This document shows, piece after piece, positions 34,892-44,114 of a DNA stretch of 64,000 nt (within the stretch, counting starts at the first letter, position 1; each line of letters starts with the position of its first letter). The notes beneath the pieces are model-generated. The model was not told the DNA's origin and did no database searches. It saw only the letters and a list, made by a program, of their open reading frames with translations. A program made the position numbers and the translations under genes. This stretch comes from Nitrosopumilus sp. b3. Lineage in GTDB: Archaea; Thermoproteota; Nitrososphaeria; Nitrososphaerales; Nitrosopumilaceae. The stretch spans positions 1 through 64,000 of the forward strand of contig NZ_MU078696.1 in the NCBI RefSeq assembly GCF_014078525.1, in the 5' to 3' direction.

Positions 34892-35458
34892 TTGTTTGAA
34901 TTGTCAAGTGAAAATAATTCTGATGAAATACCAATAAACGTAATATCTGAAAAACAATCAGATTCTGAAAATTCATCAGAAGAATCAAATACAAAAACTG
35001 TTGAAGAACTAACAAAATTACTAGATGAAGAAAAAACAAAAGTATCTGAATATGAAGAAAAATTAAAACACATATTGGCAGACTTTCAAAATCAAAACAA
35101 AAAAATACAATCTGATATAGAAAAAGGTGTTAATACAAAAGTGGATGAATTCATACTGGATTTTCTAAAAATATATGATGATTTTATTCGCGCAAAGGAA
35201 GTGTTGTCTGACAATAAAATAAATTCCGATGGATTAGAGTCCATTTTAAAAAACATGGATTCACTATTAAAAAAATATCATGTAATTCCTATTGAATCTC
35301 TAGGAGAAATTTTTAATCCAAATTACCATGAAGCAATTTCTATTATTACTGATCCTGACTTGGATGATAATACAATTACAAAGGAGATCAGGAAAGGATA
35401 TATTTCTCATGAGAGAGTTATAAGACCGACACTAGTAGAAATTTCAAAAAAAGGATGA
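34892..35458 (+). CDS. grpE: GrpE nucleotide exchange factor
   Basis: 188-residue co-chaperone that makes DnaK release ADP. An acidic, Ser-rich N-terminal tail leads into a long coiled-coil (EELTKLLDEEKTKVSEYEEKLKHILADFQNQNKK). The C-terminal beta domain contains the family motif ESLGEIFNPNYHEAI and RKGYISHERVIRPTLVEI. The start is TTG at 34892, with a TATAAATTA box about 19 bases upstream. It ends 6 bases before dnaK, so it is the first gene of a chaperone operon. Confidence 0.95.
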   Translation: MFELSSENNSDEIPINVISEKQSDSENSSEESNTKTVEELTKLLDEEKTKVSEYEEKLKHILADFQNQNKKIQSDIEKGVNTKVDEFILDFLKIYDDFIRAKEVLSDNKINSDGLESILKNMDSLLKKYHVIPIESLGEIFNPNYHEAISIITDPDLDDNTITKEIRKGYISHERVIRPTLVEISKKG

Positions 35459-35464
35459 TAAAAG

Positions 35465-37399
35465 ATGGCAAAAATAATTGGTATTGATTTAGGAACAAGT
35501 AACTCTGCTGCTGCAGTGGTAATGGGTGGAAAACCAACCATCATTCCTGCCGCTGAAGGTTCTACCGTGGGTGGAAAAGCATTTCCATCAGTCGTAGCAT
35601 TTTCTAAAAATGGAGAACGTTTGGTGGGTGAGCCTGCAAGAAGACAAGCAGTTACAAATCCTGATAGTACTATTGTTGCTGCCAAAAGAAAAATGGGAAC
35701 CGATTACACTTTTAAAATTTTAGACAAAGAATACAAGCCTCAACAAATTTCATCATTCATTCTTCAAAAAATCAAAAAAGATGCTGAGGCTTTTATTGGT
35801 GAACCAGTAGAAAAAGCAGTTATCACAGTACCTGCATATTTTGATGATAATCAACGTCAAGCAACTAAAGACGCAGGAACAATTGCTGGTCTTGATGTAG
35901 TCAGAATTATCAACGAACCGACTGCGGCATCTCTCGCATTTGGATTAGATAAAGCAAAAGAAGACATGAAAATTCTCGTTTTTGATTTTGGTGGTGGTAC
36001 ATTAGATGTTACAATTATGGAAATGGGTGGAGGTGTATTTGAAGTAATGAGTACATCCGGTGATACTCAGTTGGGTGGAACAGACATGGATAAAGTTCTC
36101 ATTGATTTCATTGTTGATGAATTCAAAAAGAAAGAAGGTGTGGATTTATCACAAGATACAACTGCAATGACAAGAATAAGAGAAGCTTCTGAAAAAGCAA
36201 AAATTGAGTTATCGACAGTTATGGAGACTGATATCAATTTACCATTTATTGCACATGATCCTTCATCAGGTGCAAAAAATCTTGAATTTAGATTAACAAG
36301 AGCTAAATTAGATGAGTTAATTGGGCCAATCGTTGAACGATGTAAGCCTTCAATATTGAAAGCACTAGAAGATGCAAAACTTTCCAACTCTGATATAAAT
36401 AAAATTGTCATGGTTGGAGGACCAACAAGAATTCCGTTAGTTAAAAAATTTGTAAGTGATATTATTGGTAAAGAAACTGAATCAGGAGTTGATCCAATGG
36501 AAGCTGTAGCAATGGGAGCAGCAATTCAGGCAGGAATTATTGCCGGAGATGTTACTAGTGATATAGTTCTACTTGATGTAACTCCACTAACATTAGGAAT
36601 TGAAACTTTAGGTGGTGTAAGGGAACCACTGATTGAAAGAAATACAACTATTCCAACTTCTAAAAGTAAAGTCTTTACTACAGCAGCTGATAATCAAACT
36701 GCTGTTACAATTCATGTTGTTCAAGGTGAACGTCCAATGGCAACTGATAATGTTTCCTTAGGAAGCTTTAATCTAACTGATTTACCTCCTGCTCCAAGAG
36801 GAATTCCTCAAATCGAAGTAAAATTTGATATTGATGCAAACGGAATTATCAATGTAACTGCTAAAGATCTTGGAACTCAGAAAGAAGCAAAAATTACCAT
36901 TGAATCTACATCGAAATTATCAAAAGAAGAAATTGAAAAATTAAAAGAAGATGCAGAAAAATTCTCTGATGAAGATAAAAAGAAAAAAGAAAAAATTGAT
37001 CTTAGAAATGAGGCAGAAAGTTACATTTACACTACAGAAAAATTAGTCAATCATGATTTAAAAGATAAAATCTCTCAAGAACAAGGAATTAAAATTACTG
37101 ATGCTGTTAAAGAAGTGAAAGAAGTCTTAGATAAAGAACCAAATGAACTAAAACCTAAACTTGAAGTATTGCAAACTTTGGTCAATGAAGTAACTACAGA
37201 ACTATACAAAAATGCTTCACCTCCTCCTGGTGCTGAAGGACAACAAAGTGCTGGTGCTGAAGGACAACAAAGTGCTGGTGCTGAAGGACAACAAAGTGCT
37301 GGTGCTGAAGGACAACAAAGTGCTGGTGCTGAAGGACAACAAAGTGCTGACAATCAAACTAACGAATCATCTTCAAACGATGAAACTAAAACTAACTAA
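35465..37399 (+). CDS. dnaK: Chaperone DnaK (Hsp70)
   Basis: 644-residue Hsp70. The ATPase domain starts [16 protein letters not shown] and has [13 protein letters not shown] and the [10 protein letters not shown] motif. The substrate-binding domain begins near [16 protein letters not shown], and a helical lid follows. The C-terminal tail carries five identical copies of GAEGQQSA. It starts at ATG after GGATG, six bases after grpE. DnaK is not universal in archaea, and a bacterial origin is generally assumed for archaeal copies. It works with GrpE and the DnaJ encoded next. Confidence 0.97.
   Translation: MAKIIGIDLGTSNSAAAVVMGGKPTIIPAAEGSTVGGKAFPSVVAFSKNGERLVGEPARRQAVTNPDSTIVAAKRKMGTDYTFKILDKEYKPQQISSFILQKIKKDAEAFIGEPVEKAVITVPAYFDDNQRQATKDAGTIAGLDVVRIINEPTAASLAFGLDKAKEDMKILVFDFGGGTLDVTIMEMGGGVFEVMSTSGDTQLGGTDMDKVLIDFIVDEFKKKEGVDLSQDTTAMTRIREASEKAKIELSTVMETDINLPFIAHDPSSGAKNLEFRLTRAKLDELIGPIVERCKPSILKALEDAKLSNSDINKIVMVGGPTRIPLVKKFVSDIIGKETESGVDPMEAVAMGAAIQAGIIAGDVTSDIVLLDVTPLTLGIETLGGVREPLIERNTTIPTSKSKVFTTAADNQTAVTIHVVQGERPMATDNVSLGSFNLTDLPPAPRGIPQIEVKFDIDANGIINVTAKDLGTQKEAKITIESTSKLSKEEIEKLKEDAEKFSDEDKKKKEKIDLRNEAESYIYTTEKLVNHDLKDKISQEQGIKITDAVKEVKEVLDKEPNELKPKLEVLQTLVNEVTTELYKNASPPPGAEGQQSAGAEGQQSAGAEGQQSAGAEGQQSAGAEGQQSADNQTNESSSNDETKTN
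37229..37348 (+). repeat. Five perfect 24-base tandem repeats in the dnaK tail
   Basis: Five adjacent units of 24 bases, each reading GGTGCTGAAGGACAACAAAG plus TGCT, with no mismatch that I can see. Each encodes GAEGQQSA, so copy number can change without breaking the frame. Perfect identity at DNA level implies recent expansion by slippage or recombination. Confidence 0.95.
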
Positions 37400-37447
37400 T
37401 TTTCGAATTCAATCATTTATACGGTAATAATTGTACAGGTATGATTC

Positions 37448-38533
37448 ATGGCAGCAAAACGTGATTATTATGAGGTTTTAGGAGTTTCAAAAACATCTTC
37501 TACAGATGAAATAAAAAAACAATATCGAAAACTAGCTCTAAAATTCCATCCTGATCGTAACAAATCCTCTGACGCCAGCGAACATTTTAAAGAAATTTCT
37601 GAAGCATATGCAGTGCTATCCGATCCAGAAAAGAAACAACTCTATGATCAGCATGGTCATGAAGGTGTAGATGGAAGATATTCCAGTGAAGATATTTTTC
37701 AAGGGGCACGTGGAGATTTCAGTGATATATTTGGTCGCGGTGGAGGCGGATTTGATTCTATTTTTGAATCAATATTCGGTCGCGGTGGAGGTGGATTTAG
37801 TTTTAATCAACAAAGAGGTTCTGATATTCTTTATGAAACTTCAGTAACATTAGAGGATGTTTTACATGGAAAAAAAATGGAAATTGATTTACAAAAACAA
37901 GTCCAATGTGATAATTGTAAAGGAAGTGGATGTAAACCTGGAACTAATAAGAAAACTTGTTCTACATGTAATGGTCAAGGACAAGTTAGACAAACTAGGA
38001 ACATGGGTTTTGCATCTTTCGTAACTGCTGCACCTTGTTCTACATGTAATGGTCAAGGTTCTATTATTGAGACCCCATGCAATGAATGTAATGGTCAAGG
38101 GAAGAGAAAAGGTAATAAAAAAATAACTTTTGAAATTCCACCTGGAATTGATTCAGGAGATTACACAGTTCCCAATGAAGGAAATGAGGTACCAGAAGGA
38201 TCAAATGGTGATTTAATAGTAAGAGTTAGAGTTCAACCTCACTTAAAATTCAAAAGGGACGGAAAAGATATTTTTTATGATCAGGATGTTTCAATGATTG
38301 AAGCTACATTAGGATGTGATATTATCGTTCCAACTTTACATGGAAATGAAAAAATTAAAGTAGATTCTGGTAGTCAACCAAATACTATAATCAAATTAAA
38401 GGGAAAAGGAGTCACGCACATTAATTCTAGAGGTAAGGGAGATCAGTATGTTAGAATTGTTGTAAATATTCCAAAAAAACTCAGTAAGCACCAAAAGAAG
38501 CTTCTAGAGGAATTTGAAAAAGATAGTGACTAG
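37448..38533 (+). CDS. dnaJ: Chaperone DnaJ (Hsp40)
   Basis: 361-residue type I DnaJ. The J domain has HPD in KFHPDRN (about 33-35). A Gly/Phe-rich linker follows ([22 protein letters not shown]). The zinc region has four CxxCxGxG-type repeats ([16 protein letters not shown] twice, CNECNGQG), and the C-terminal domains include [12 protein letters not shown]. It starts at ATG 48 bases after dnaK. It stimulates DnaK ATPase and delivers clients. Confidence 0.96.
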   Translation: MAAKRDYYEVLGVSKTSSTDEIKKQYRKLALKFHPDRNKSSDASEHFKEISEAYAVLSDPEKKQLYDQHGHEGVDGRYSSEDIFQGARGDFSDIFGRGGGGFDSIFESIFGRGGGGFSFNQQRGSDILYETSVTLEDVLHGKKMEIDLQKQVQCDNCKGSGCKPGTNKKTCSTCNGQGQVRQTRNMGFASFVTAAPCSTCNGQGSIIETPCNECNGQGKRKGNKKITFEIPPGIDSGDYTVPNEGNEVPEGSNGDLIVRVRVQPHLKFKRDGKDIFYDQDVSMIEATLGCDIIVPTLHGNEKIKVDSGSQPNTIIKLKGKGVTHINSRGKGDQYVRIVVNIPKKLSKHQKKLLEEFEKDSD

Positions 38534-38537
38534 ATAA

Positions 38538-39077
38538 ATGAAAATTGCTTTAGATGTTGATGGTGTACTTGCTGATGTAATAGTACCTTGGTTAAATTTT
38601 AGTAATAAAATTAGGCCTAAAATCTCAAAAAATGATATTACAGATTGGGATTTTTGGAAGAAACATCAAATCAATCAATATGATTTCTACACAGAATTAA
38701 GTTCATGCTGGAAAAATTGGAATTCAATACCTCCAACTCAAGAGAGCTTATCTTCCGTTACAAAAAATCTTTTGAAACTTGGCCACGTGGATATTGTTAC
38801 TGCAAGAGAACGTTCAACTGATTCTTTTGTAAAAAATTGGTTAAATCATCATAAAATATTTTTTGACAATTATGTGTCTGTAATAGACGGTCCTATGAAA
38901 GCTGATTTAGATTATGATATTTTTATTGATGATTCACCATTAAATACAAAAAAATTCCTTAAAAATAAAAAAACAGTAATACTGTACTCACAACCTTGGA
39001 ATCAACATATTTCTGATAATAAAATACATAGAATTTCAATTCTTGAAGAAGCTGTAGAAAAAATTAAATCTGTTTAG
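38538..39077 (+). CDS. HAD-family 5'-nucleotidase-like phosphatase
   Basis: 179-residue HAD-superfamily protein. Motif I is DVDGVLADV (Asp6, Asp8), motif II is VTARERSTD, and motif III/IV is the Lys/Asp-rich DYDIFIDDSPLNT. This set resembles 5'(3')-deoxyribonucleotidases and YorS/NT5C-like proteins. It starts at ATG four bases after dnaJ and may ride on the chaperone transcript. Substrate not determinable from sequence. The last 4 bases (TTAG) overlap the convergent miniprotein gene. Confidence 0.75.
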   Translation: MKIALDVDGVLADVIVPWLNFSNKIRPKISKNDITDWDFWKKHQINQYDFYTELSSCWKNWNSIPPTQESLSSVTKNLLKLGHVDIVTARERSTDSFVKNWLNHHKIFFDNYVSVIDGPMKADLDYDIFIDDSPLNTKKFLKNKKTVILYSQPWNQHISDNKIHRISILEEAVEKIKSV

Positions 39078-39238
39078 TCTTTTACAAGTTTTCTAATATT
39101 TACTTGATGCCCATTTCTAATATGAGAAGAATGAGTTGTATTCAATAACTCTTTTACTTTTTCATCATTGTAGAATTTTACATTATATTGTCCTAGAACT
39201 CTTTTACAATTTGAACAATATACTTCATTAAATTCCAT
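39074..39238 (-). CDS. CxxC miniprotein (54 aa)
   Basis: 54-residue frame starting with ATG: MEFNEVYCSNCKRVLGQYN, then a polar Lys/Glu/His-rich tail. Only one CxxC (Cys8/Cys11) is present, so a full zinc site would need dimerisation or His ligands. Its stop overlaps the stop of the convergent HAD gene by exactly 4 bases, a spacing repeated at other gene pairs here, which supports the call. No family recognised. Confidence 0.6.
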   Translation of the reverse strand: MEFNEVYCSNCKRVLGQYNVKFYNDEKVKELLNTTHSSHIRNGHQVNIRKLVKD

Positions 39239-39315
39239 TTTTTCACTTGATTGATTTGAATACTTTTTTCATAGTATAATAAAGAAACTTATTCTAGATT
39301 TCAAAAATTCACATT

Positions 39316-39400
39316 GCGGGAGTCACCCAGCCTGGTCAACGGTGTAAGGTTCAGATCCTTATCTTCTAGGAGTTCGTGGGTTCAAATCCCACTTCCCGCA
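39316..39400 (+). tRNA. tRNA-Leu (anticodon CAG)
   Basis: 85-base tRNA with acceptor stem GCGGGAG/TTCCCGC (one G-U pair) and discriminator A. The anticodon stem TAAGG/CCTTA encloses loop TTCAGAT, so the anticodon is CAG, reading CUG. A long variable arm follows (class II), and the T arm is GTGGG-TTCAAAT-CCCAC. No intron. A TATA-like stretch at about 39271-39280 lies about 40 bases upstream, implying a short 5' leader. Confidence 0.95.
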
Positions 39401-39405
39401 TTTCA

Positions 39406-41313
39406 TCAAATACTCTCTAATTTTTTCTTAATATTTTTTAAAAGAAGATTGTTAACTATTTCACCTGAAACTTTTCCTCTTAATTCCTTCATGACTATAC
39501 CCATCAATGGACCTACTGAACGTTCTTTTTGATTTTTTACAATTTCTTGATTATTTTCAATTATCTCAATGATTATTTCTTCTACTTTTACTTCATCAAT
39601 AGCCTCAATCGATGCATTTTTCAAAGCCTCATCAATAGACTGAGACTTGCCAGACATGATATTTTCATAGATTATCTCAATTGATTCTTTTGCAATTTTT
39701 CCTTCTTCTAATAATTGAAATGATTTTGCAATATTTTCTTCTGATAATAGTTTAGAATTAAGACCATTTCTCTCTAAATTAGTAATTGTTGAACATAAAA
39801 TTGATGCTACAAAAGTGGGATTGACTTTAATTTTTTCAACAATTTTTTCAAATAATTCAATATATCGTGAATCAAAAATCTGCTCAGAAAGCTGAGGATT
39901 CAATTCATATTTTTTTTGTAATTCTAAAAGTGATTCGTCCCATGATTTTGGAATATTTTTACTAGCATTTTCTAATTCTTGATTTGAAACTGAGATTGGT
40001 GGAATGTCTGTCTCAGGATACATTCTTGATGCACCTGGACGTGGTCTTAAGAAAACAGTTTCACCAGTTTGTGTGGCCAATCTTGTCTCTGCAGGAACAC
40101 CTTTCTTTGCCTCTTCTAATCTGTTAATAATTGAATTAATTGCAAAATCTATTTTTGAAGAAGGGGCAGCAATTATCAAAAATGCATCGTTTTGATTTAC
40201 TTTTAAAATATTTTTAACAATCGTGATATCTTTATCTTCAATCCCATAATTTGGTAATTCATCGGAATGAAAAACACCGCCAATGCCATAATACTTTACT
40301 AATTGTCCTATTTCTTTTCCTAATCTGATTCCTTCAAATGGCGTATATCCGAACATTCCTAAAAAATTTTCAATTTTTATTGCTTTGATAATTGAATTTT
40401 CTTTTAATGCTTTTTGAATTATTTTAGATTTACAATCTTTCCAATTTGCAGTGATATCAAAAATATTTTCTTTTTTTGAAATCCCTTTAAACCCCGAATT
40501 CCTCAATTTCTCAGCAATTTTTACTAATCCAAACTGCCTTTTAGCCTCAAATTCTACTACTTTTTCTAATTGATCTAATTGTTGAACTCCTTTTACTTCT
40601 ACAACTGCCCCTCCATCTCTAACTGAAACATTAACATCTTGTCTAATTGATCCTATTCCCCTAGTTACTTTTTTAGTACTTCGTAATAGCCTACCTAAAG
40701 ATAATGCTATTTTTTTAATTTTTTTAGAATCGCCTTTTACAGGATCTAATGCAATCTCTAAAAGAGGAACACCTAGTCTATCTAAACTGTATTCTCTAAT
40801 GTTTCCTTTATCTCCAAGAAGTTTTGCTGCGTCTTCTTCAAGACAAATTGCTTGCACTCCTACTTTATCTCCCTCAACTTCAATATAACCCCCTTGTGAA
40901 ATTAGCATAGTTCGCTGAAAACCAGTAGTGTTTGAACCATCAATTACTGTTTTTCTCATTGGATAAATTTCATTAAAAATTTTTGAATTTAATGATTTTG
41001 CAATTACAAGTGCAAGTTTTTTTGCGTCATTATCTAAGTTATGTGGTGGTTCTTCATCTTGTTCAACTAAACAACTGCTTTCTTTATTTGCATAGTAGAC
41101 TATTGTTTTAGATTTTGACTTTTCAAATAATGCAGCTGGATCATATTCTCCCAATTCACTTTTAACTGCACGCAATTTTCTTTGAAATTTAATAGAATAT
41201 TCTTCTGATTCAATTGGTTTACAATTACAAAATAATTTTTTATTTGTTGCTAGTTGTTGATGAATTTCTAGTCCTACTTTTAATCCAATTTCACTAATAG
41301 ATAATTCTGACAT
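39406..41313 (-). CDS. gatE: Glu-tRNA(Gln) amidotransferase subunit E
   Basis: Kinase-transamidase subunit of the archaeal GatDE enzyme that converts Glu-tRNA-Gln to Gln-tRNA-Gln. ATG at 41313 gives MSELSISEIGLKVGLEIHQQL, the family N terminus; a TTG 12 codons upstream is less likely. Visible blocks are KLFCNCKP, MRKTVIDGSNTTGFQRTM, the RLGVPLLEI segment and RPRPGASRMYPETDIPP, and a C-terminal tail domain of YqeY type. The protein has about 635 residues. It follows gatD by 13 bases in the same direction, forming a two-gene operon. Confidence 0.95.
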   Translation of the reverse strand: MSELSISEIGLKVGLEIHQQLATNKKLFCNCKPIESEEYSIKFQRKLRAVKSELGEYDPAALFEKSKSKTIVYYANKESSCLVEQDEEPPHNLDNDAKKLALVIAKSLNSKIFNEIYPMRKTVIDGSNTTGFQRTMLISQGGYIEVEGDKVGVQAICLEEDAAKLLGDKGNIREYSLDRLGVPLLEIALDPVKGDSKKIKKIALSLGRLLRSTKKVTRGIGSIRQDVNVSVRDGGAVVEVKGVQQLDQLEKVVEFEAKRQFGLVKIAEKLRNSGFKGISKKENIFDITANWKDCKSKIIQKALKENSIIKAIKIENFLGMFGYTPFEGIRLGKEIGQLVKYYGIGGVFHSDELPNYGIEDKDITIVKNILKVNQNDAFLIIAAPSSKIDFAINSIINRLEEAKKGVPAETRLATQTGETVFLRPRPGASRMYPETDIPPISVSNQELENASKNIPKSWDESLLELQKKYELNPQLSEQIFDSRYIELFEKIVEKIKVNPTFVASILCSTITNLERNGLNSKLLSEENIAKSFQLLEEGKIAKESIEIIYENIMSGKSQSIDEALKNASIEAIDEVKVEEIIIEIIENNQEIVKNQKERSVGPLMGIVMKELRGKVSGEIVNNLLLKNIKKKLESI

Positions 41314-41326
41314 ATTTTTCACTCTC

Positions 41327-42616
41327 TCAATTTGATATTTCTGAAGCAATATTTTGAAGCATAATTTTTTTCACTTCTTCCATATTTTGTATATTTCCTA
41401 TTGCCCACATTGCCTTAACTAATGCTACTTCGGGAATCATATTTTCTAATGGAATTATTCCTAAATTAAGCAAATCACGACCACTTTCATATACTGTCAT
41501 TCTAACTCTTCCGTCAATACATTGAGAAGTCATGCCTAGAAAAATTCCTTTTTCATTAGCCTTTTTTACACTTTCATACATTGTTTTTCCAATATGACCT
41601 AGTCCTGTACCTTCAAAAATTATTCCTTTATAACCCATCTCAAAAATTTTTTCCAATAAATCTGGATTGTATCCAGGATGATATTTTACTAATGCAACAT
41701 TAGTGTCTAGATTAATTTTTGGAAGAAACTCTTTTGTTTTAAAAAAATCCTCTTTAATGTTTTTTTGAATTTGATCTTCTGCAATTATGAATGCAGGATC
41801 ATCTCCAATTGTTTCAAACGCTCCTCTTTTACTAGTATGATTTTTTCTTACTCTAGTTCCTATATGACATGCAATTGTTTCATCATTTTCATCGTGATGC
41901 ATTGCAATGTAAACTCCTTTAGTATTACTTGTAGTGATAAATTTTACTGCACCAATTAAATTTAATGCTGCATCTGATGAAGCACGATCTGAAGATCTTT
42001 GAGAACCTACAAGTACAATAGGTATTGAAAATCCTGCTAATGCGAATGAAAGAAATGATGATGTATAGTGCATAGTATCTGTACCATGTGCAATAATTAT
42101 TCCAACATAATCTGATTTTGAATACTCGTTAATTTTCTCAGCAATTTGTAACCATTGTTTAGGTTGTATGTTTTCAGAATACTCTGAAAATATTACTTCT
42201 GCATCAATATTAGCAATTTTAGCAAGCTCTGGAACAGATGCATTAAGTTCTTCAGCTGTTAATACAGGTGTTACTGAACCTGTTCTATAATCAACCTTAC
42301 TTGCTATTGTTCCTCCAGTTGATAACAGTAAAATTTTTGGTAATCCTTCAATTTTTTCAATACTTTCACTTTTTTCAATTATTTTTTCAGTAACTTGATT
42401 TTTTTCAATTTTTTCAATTTCACTAATTTCTAAACCAATATTATAACCATTTTTTAATTTTAAAACAACATGTTTGTCATCACTGTGTTCATATCTTGGC
42501 ATGATTATACCTGAATATGTAATTTCTGCAGTGATCTTTACAGAATCACCTACCACAATATGATTTGCCTTTAAGAATTCTAGTGAATTTCCTGTATACC
42601 CTCTATATTCTGACAT
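41327..42616 (-). CDS. gatD: Glu-tRNA(Gln) amidotransferase subunit D
   Basis: Asparaginase-like subunit of GatDE that releases ammonia from glutamine or asparagine. The 429 residues begin with an SH3-like N-terminal domain (GDSVKITAEITYSG). The catalytic Thr motif LLSTGGTIASK (about residue 95-105), the second motif AHGTDTMHYTS and the EGTGLGHIG block follow. It starts at ATG. The substrate tRNA-Gln is also encoded in this window at 32.5 kb. Confidence 0.96.
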   Translation of the reverse strand: MSEYRGYTGNSLEFLKANHIVVGDSVKITAEITYSGIIMPRYEHSDDKHVVLKLKNGYNIGLEISEIEKIEKNQVTEKIIEKSESIEKIEGLPKILLLSTGGTIASKVDYRTGSVTPVLTAEELNASVPELAKIANIDAEVIFSEYSENIQPKQWLQIAEKINEYSKSDYVGIIIAHGTDTMHYTSSFLSFALAGFSIPIVLVGSQRSSDRASSDAALNLIGAVKFITTSNTKGVYIAMHHDENDETIACHIGTRVRKNHTSKRGAFETIGDDPAFIIAEDQIQKNIKEDFFKTKEFLPKINLDTNVALVKYHPGYNPDLLEKIFEMGYKGIIFEGTGLGHIGKTMYESVKKANEKGIFLGMTSQCIDGRVRMTVYESGRDLLNLGIIPLENMIPEVALVKAMWAIGNIQNMEEVKKIMLQNIASEISN

Positions 42617-42671
42617 TTATGATGACTAGTTTTGTTATTTAATTAAAACTAGCGAAAATAGATTCTTTTCC

Positions 42672-44054
42672 TTAGGAATTAGATACAAAAAACCTGTTCC
42701 AGCAATAGTATAAAGCTCTTTCATATGTATTTGGGATTCTTTTGTACTTAATATGACAACCTATGTCCACTAAACTCCAATGTGCTTTACTTGGACCTTG
42801 TAACAACCATTTCAGCAATCTCAAATCAAGTGACATCAACAAATATTTCTCATTTTCAGCAATTTCATTTTCATTCTTTAAAATCTTAAACCCATCACCA
42901 TTACAAGAAATTGCAACTCCAAATGGTTCTTCTGCTCCATTGTTTTTGGTATTCCAATGTAAAATAATCACAGTCTCTGAACTCCACCCAATAAATTTCC
43001 TTGTTTTTTCAAAGTTTTCATATGCCTTTGGAATTAATTTTAATAATTCTGATATATCTGGAAATGATTCTTTTTCATAATCAAATTTCTTATGTGATAA
43101 AATATTTTTAATGTACTCTTGCTTTTCAAAATCTTCTATTGGTTGATATTCTTTAGATGATTTTTCTTTAATAATATCAAAATATTCATCATGATTTAAA
43201 ATAACTCCTCTATGTTTTTCTTGTACTACTTTATTTTTTAACCATTCAAAAGCATATTCTAATTCTGGTTCACCTCTAAATTTATTAAGATCAATTAGTT
43301 TTCCTGATAAAGTGTATCTACCTGCAAATGGAATATAGAATCGTGGTTCAAATAAATTTATAAATTCTTTTGTGGTTTCTAGCTTCTGTTCTTGTTTTAT
43401 TTTAGATTCTGCAATTTTTTCTTTTTTCTCTAATTCAAAAGTTTGAGGATAAGATGAAGCTTTTACATATCCAACTAATAATAAATCAATTTTTGGATAC
43501 ATCAATTTCACTAATTTTGCTGTGTTTTTTGCAATTTGAAATGGACAATCATTTGTATTTACTATGACTTCTTCTCCATTATCAATTATTGACATTGTAT
43601 CTATTTGTGTAGTGCCAAATTTTGTTTCTTGTAATCCACAACCCATTAATTTTCCACAAACATTTGGATCACAATTATCTGCAGCTAAAATATTTATGAA
43701 TACTTTATTTTTTAATTTTACTCTAAGATTATGTTCAATTTCAATAACTTTGAATCCTAATTTTTGTATAGTGAATTTTAGTGATTTTTCAGGAAAATTA
43801 TGTATTAGTACTGGAATTTTTTTATTTATTTTTTCAAGTGTTTTTACACTACAATGATCTGGATGTATGTGACTGATATAAATAAAATCTACATCTTCAA
43901 ACTTTTCTGGTCTAAATTGATATGGTGGATACATTCCCCACGAACCAAAATATTCTTCACCCACTAACCATGGATCACACAAGATCTTTACATCTCCTTG
44001 AATAGTGTTATCCTCAATTAAAACAGATGCTGAATTTAATGCAGTAATCTTCAT
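42672..44054 (-). CDS. Metallo-beta-lactamase-fold protein, CMAH-like without Rieske domain
   Basis: 460 residues. The N-terminal part has a metallo-beta-lactamase fold with SHIHPDH (HxHxDH) at about residue 80. The preceding LCDPWLVGEEYFGSW recalls the DPWL segment of CMP-Neu5Ac hydroxylase (CMAH) and related polysaccharide-cluster proteins. The N-terminal Rieske 2Fe-2S domain of animal CMAH is missing. The C-terminal half is rich in Lys/Glu and has an SCP2-like alternation but no assignable family. A role in surface sugar modification is inference. It starts at ATG and stands alone between gatD and cdc48. Confidence 0.6.
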   Translation of the reverse strand: MKITALNSASVLIEDNTIQGDVKILCDPWLVGEEYFGSWGMYPPYQFRPEKFEDVDFIYISHIHPDHCSVKTLEKINKKIPVLIHNFPEKSLKFTIQKLGFKVIEIEHNLRVKLKNKVFINILAADNCDPNVCGKLMGCGLQETKFGTTQIDTMSIIDNGEEVIVNTNDCPFQIAKNTAKLVKLMYPKIDLLLVGYVKASSYPQTFELEKKEKIAESKIKQEQKLETTKEFINLFEPRFYIPFAGRYTLSGKLIDLNKFRGEPELEYAFEWLKNKVVQEKHRGVILNHDEYFDIIKEKSSKEYQPIEDFEKQEYIKNILSHKKFDYEKESFPDISELLKLIPKAYENFEKTRKFIGWSSETVIILHWNTKNNGAEEPFGVAISCNGDGFKILKNENEIAENEKYLLMSLDLRLLKWLLQGPSKAHWSLVDIGCHIKYKRIPNTYERALYYCWNRFFVSNS

Positions 44055-44114
44055 TTTATATTATAAATTAGGAAGATATCTCATCTTTGAAAAAGTATCT
44101 ATTTTCTTCTAATA

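Noticed and set aside
37229-37348. CRISPR-like direct repeats
   Set aside because: The units are adjacent with no spacers and lie in frame inside dnaK.
37075-37427. Cys/Pro-rich and Leu/Lys-rich repeat ORFs on both strands across the dnaK tail
   Set aside because: They are the other frames of the perfect 24-base repeats. A repeat of length divisible by three keeps every frame open, so openness is not evidence of coding.
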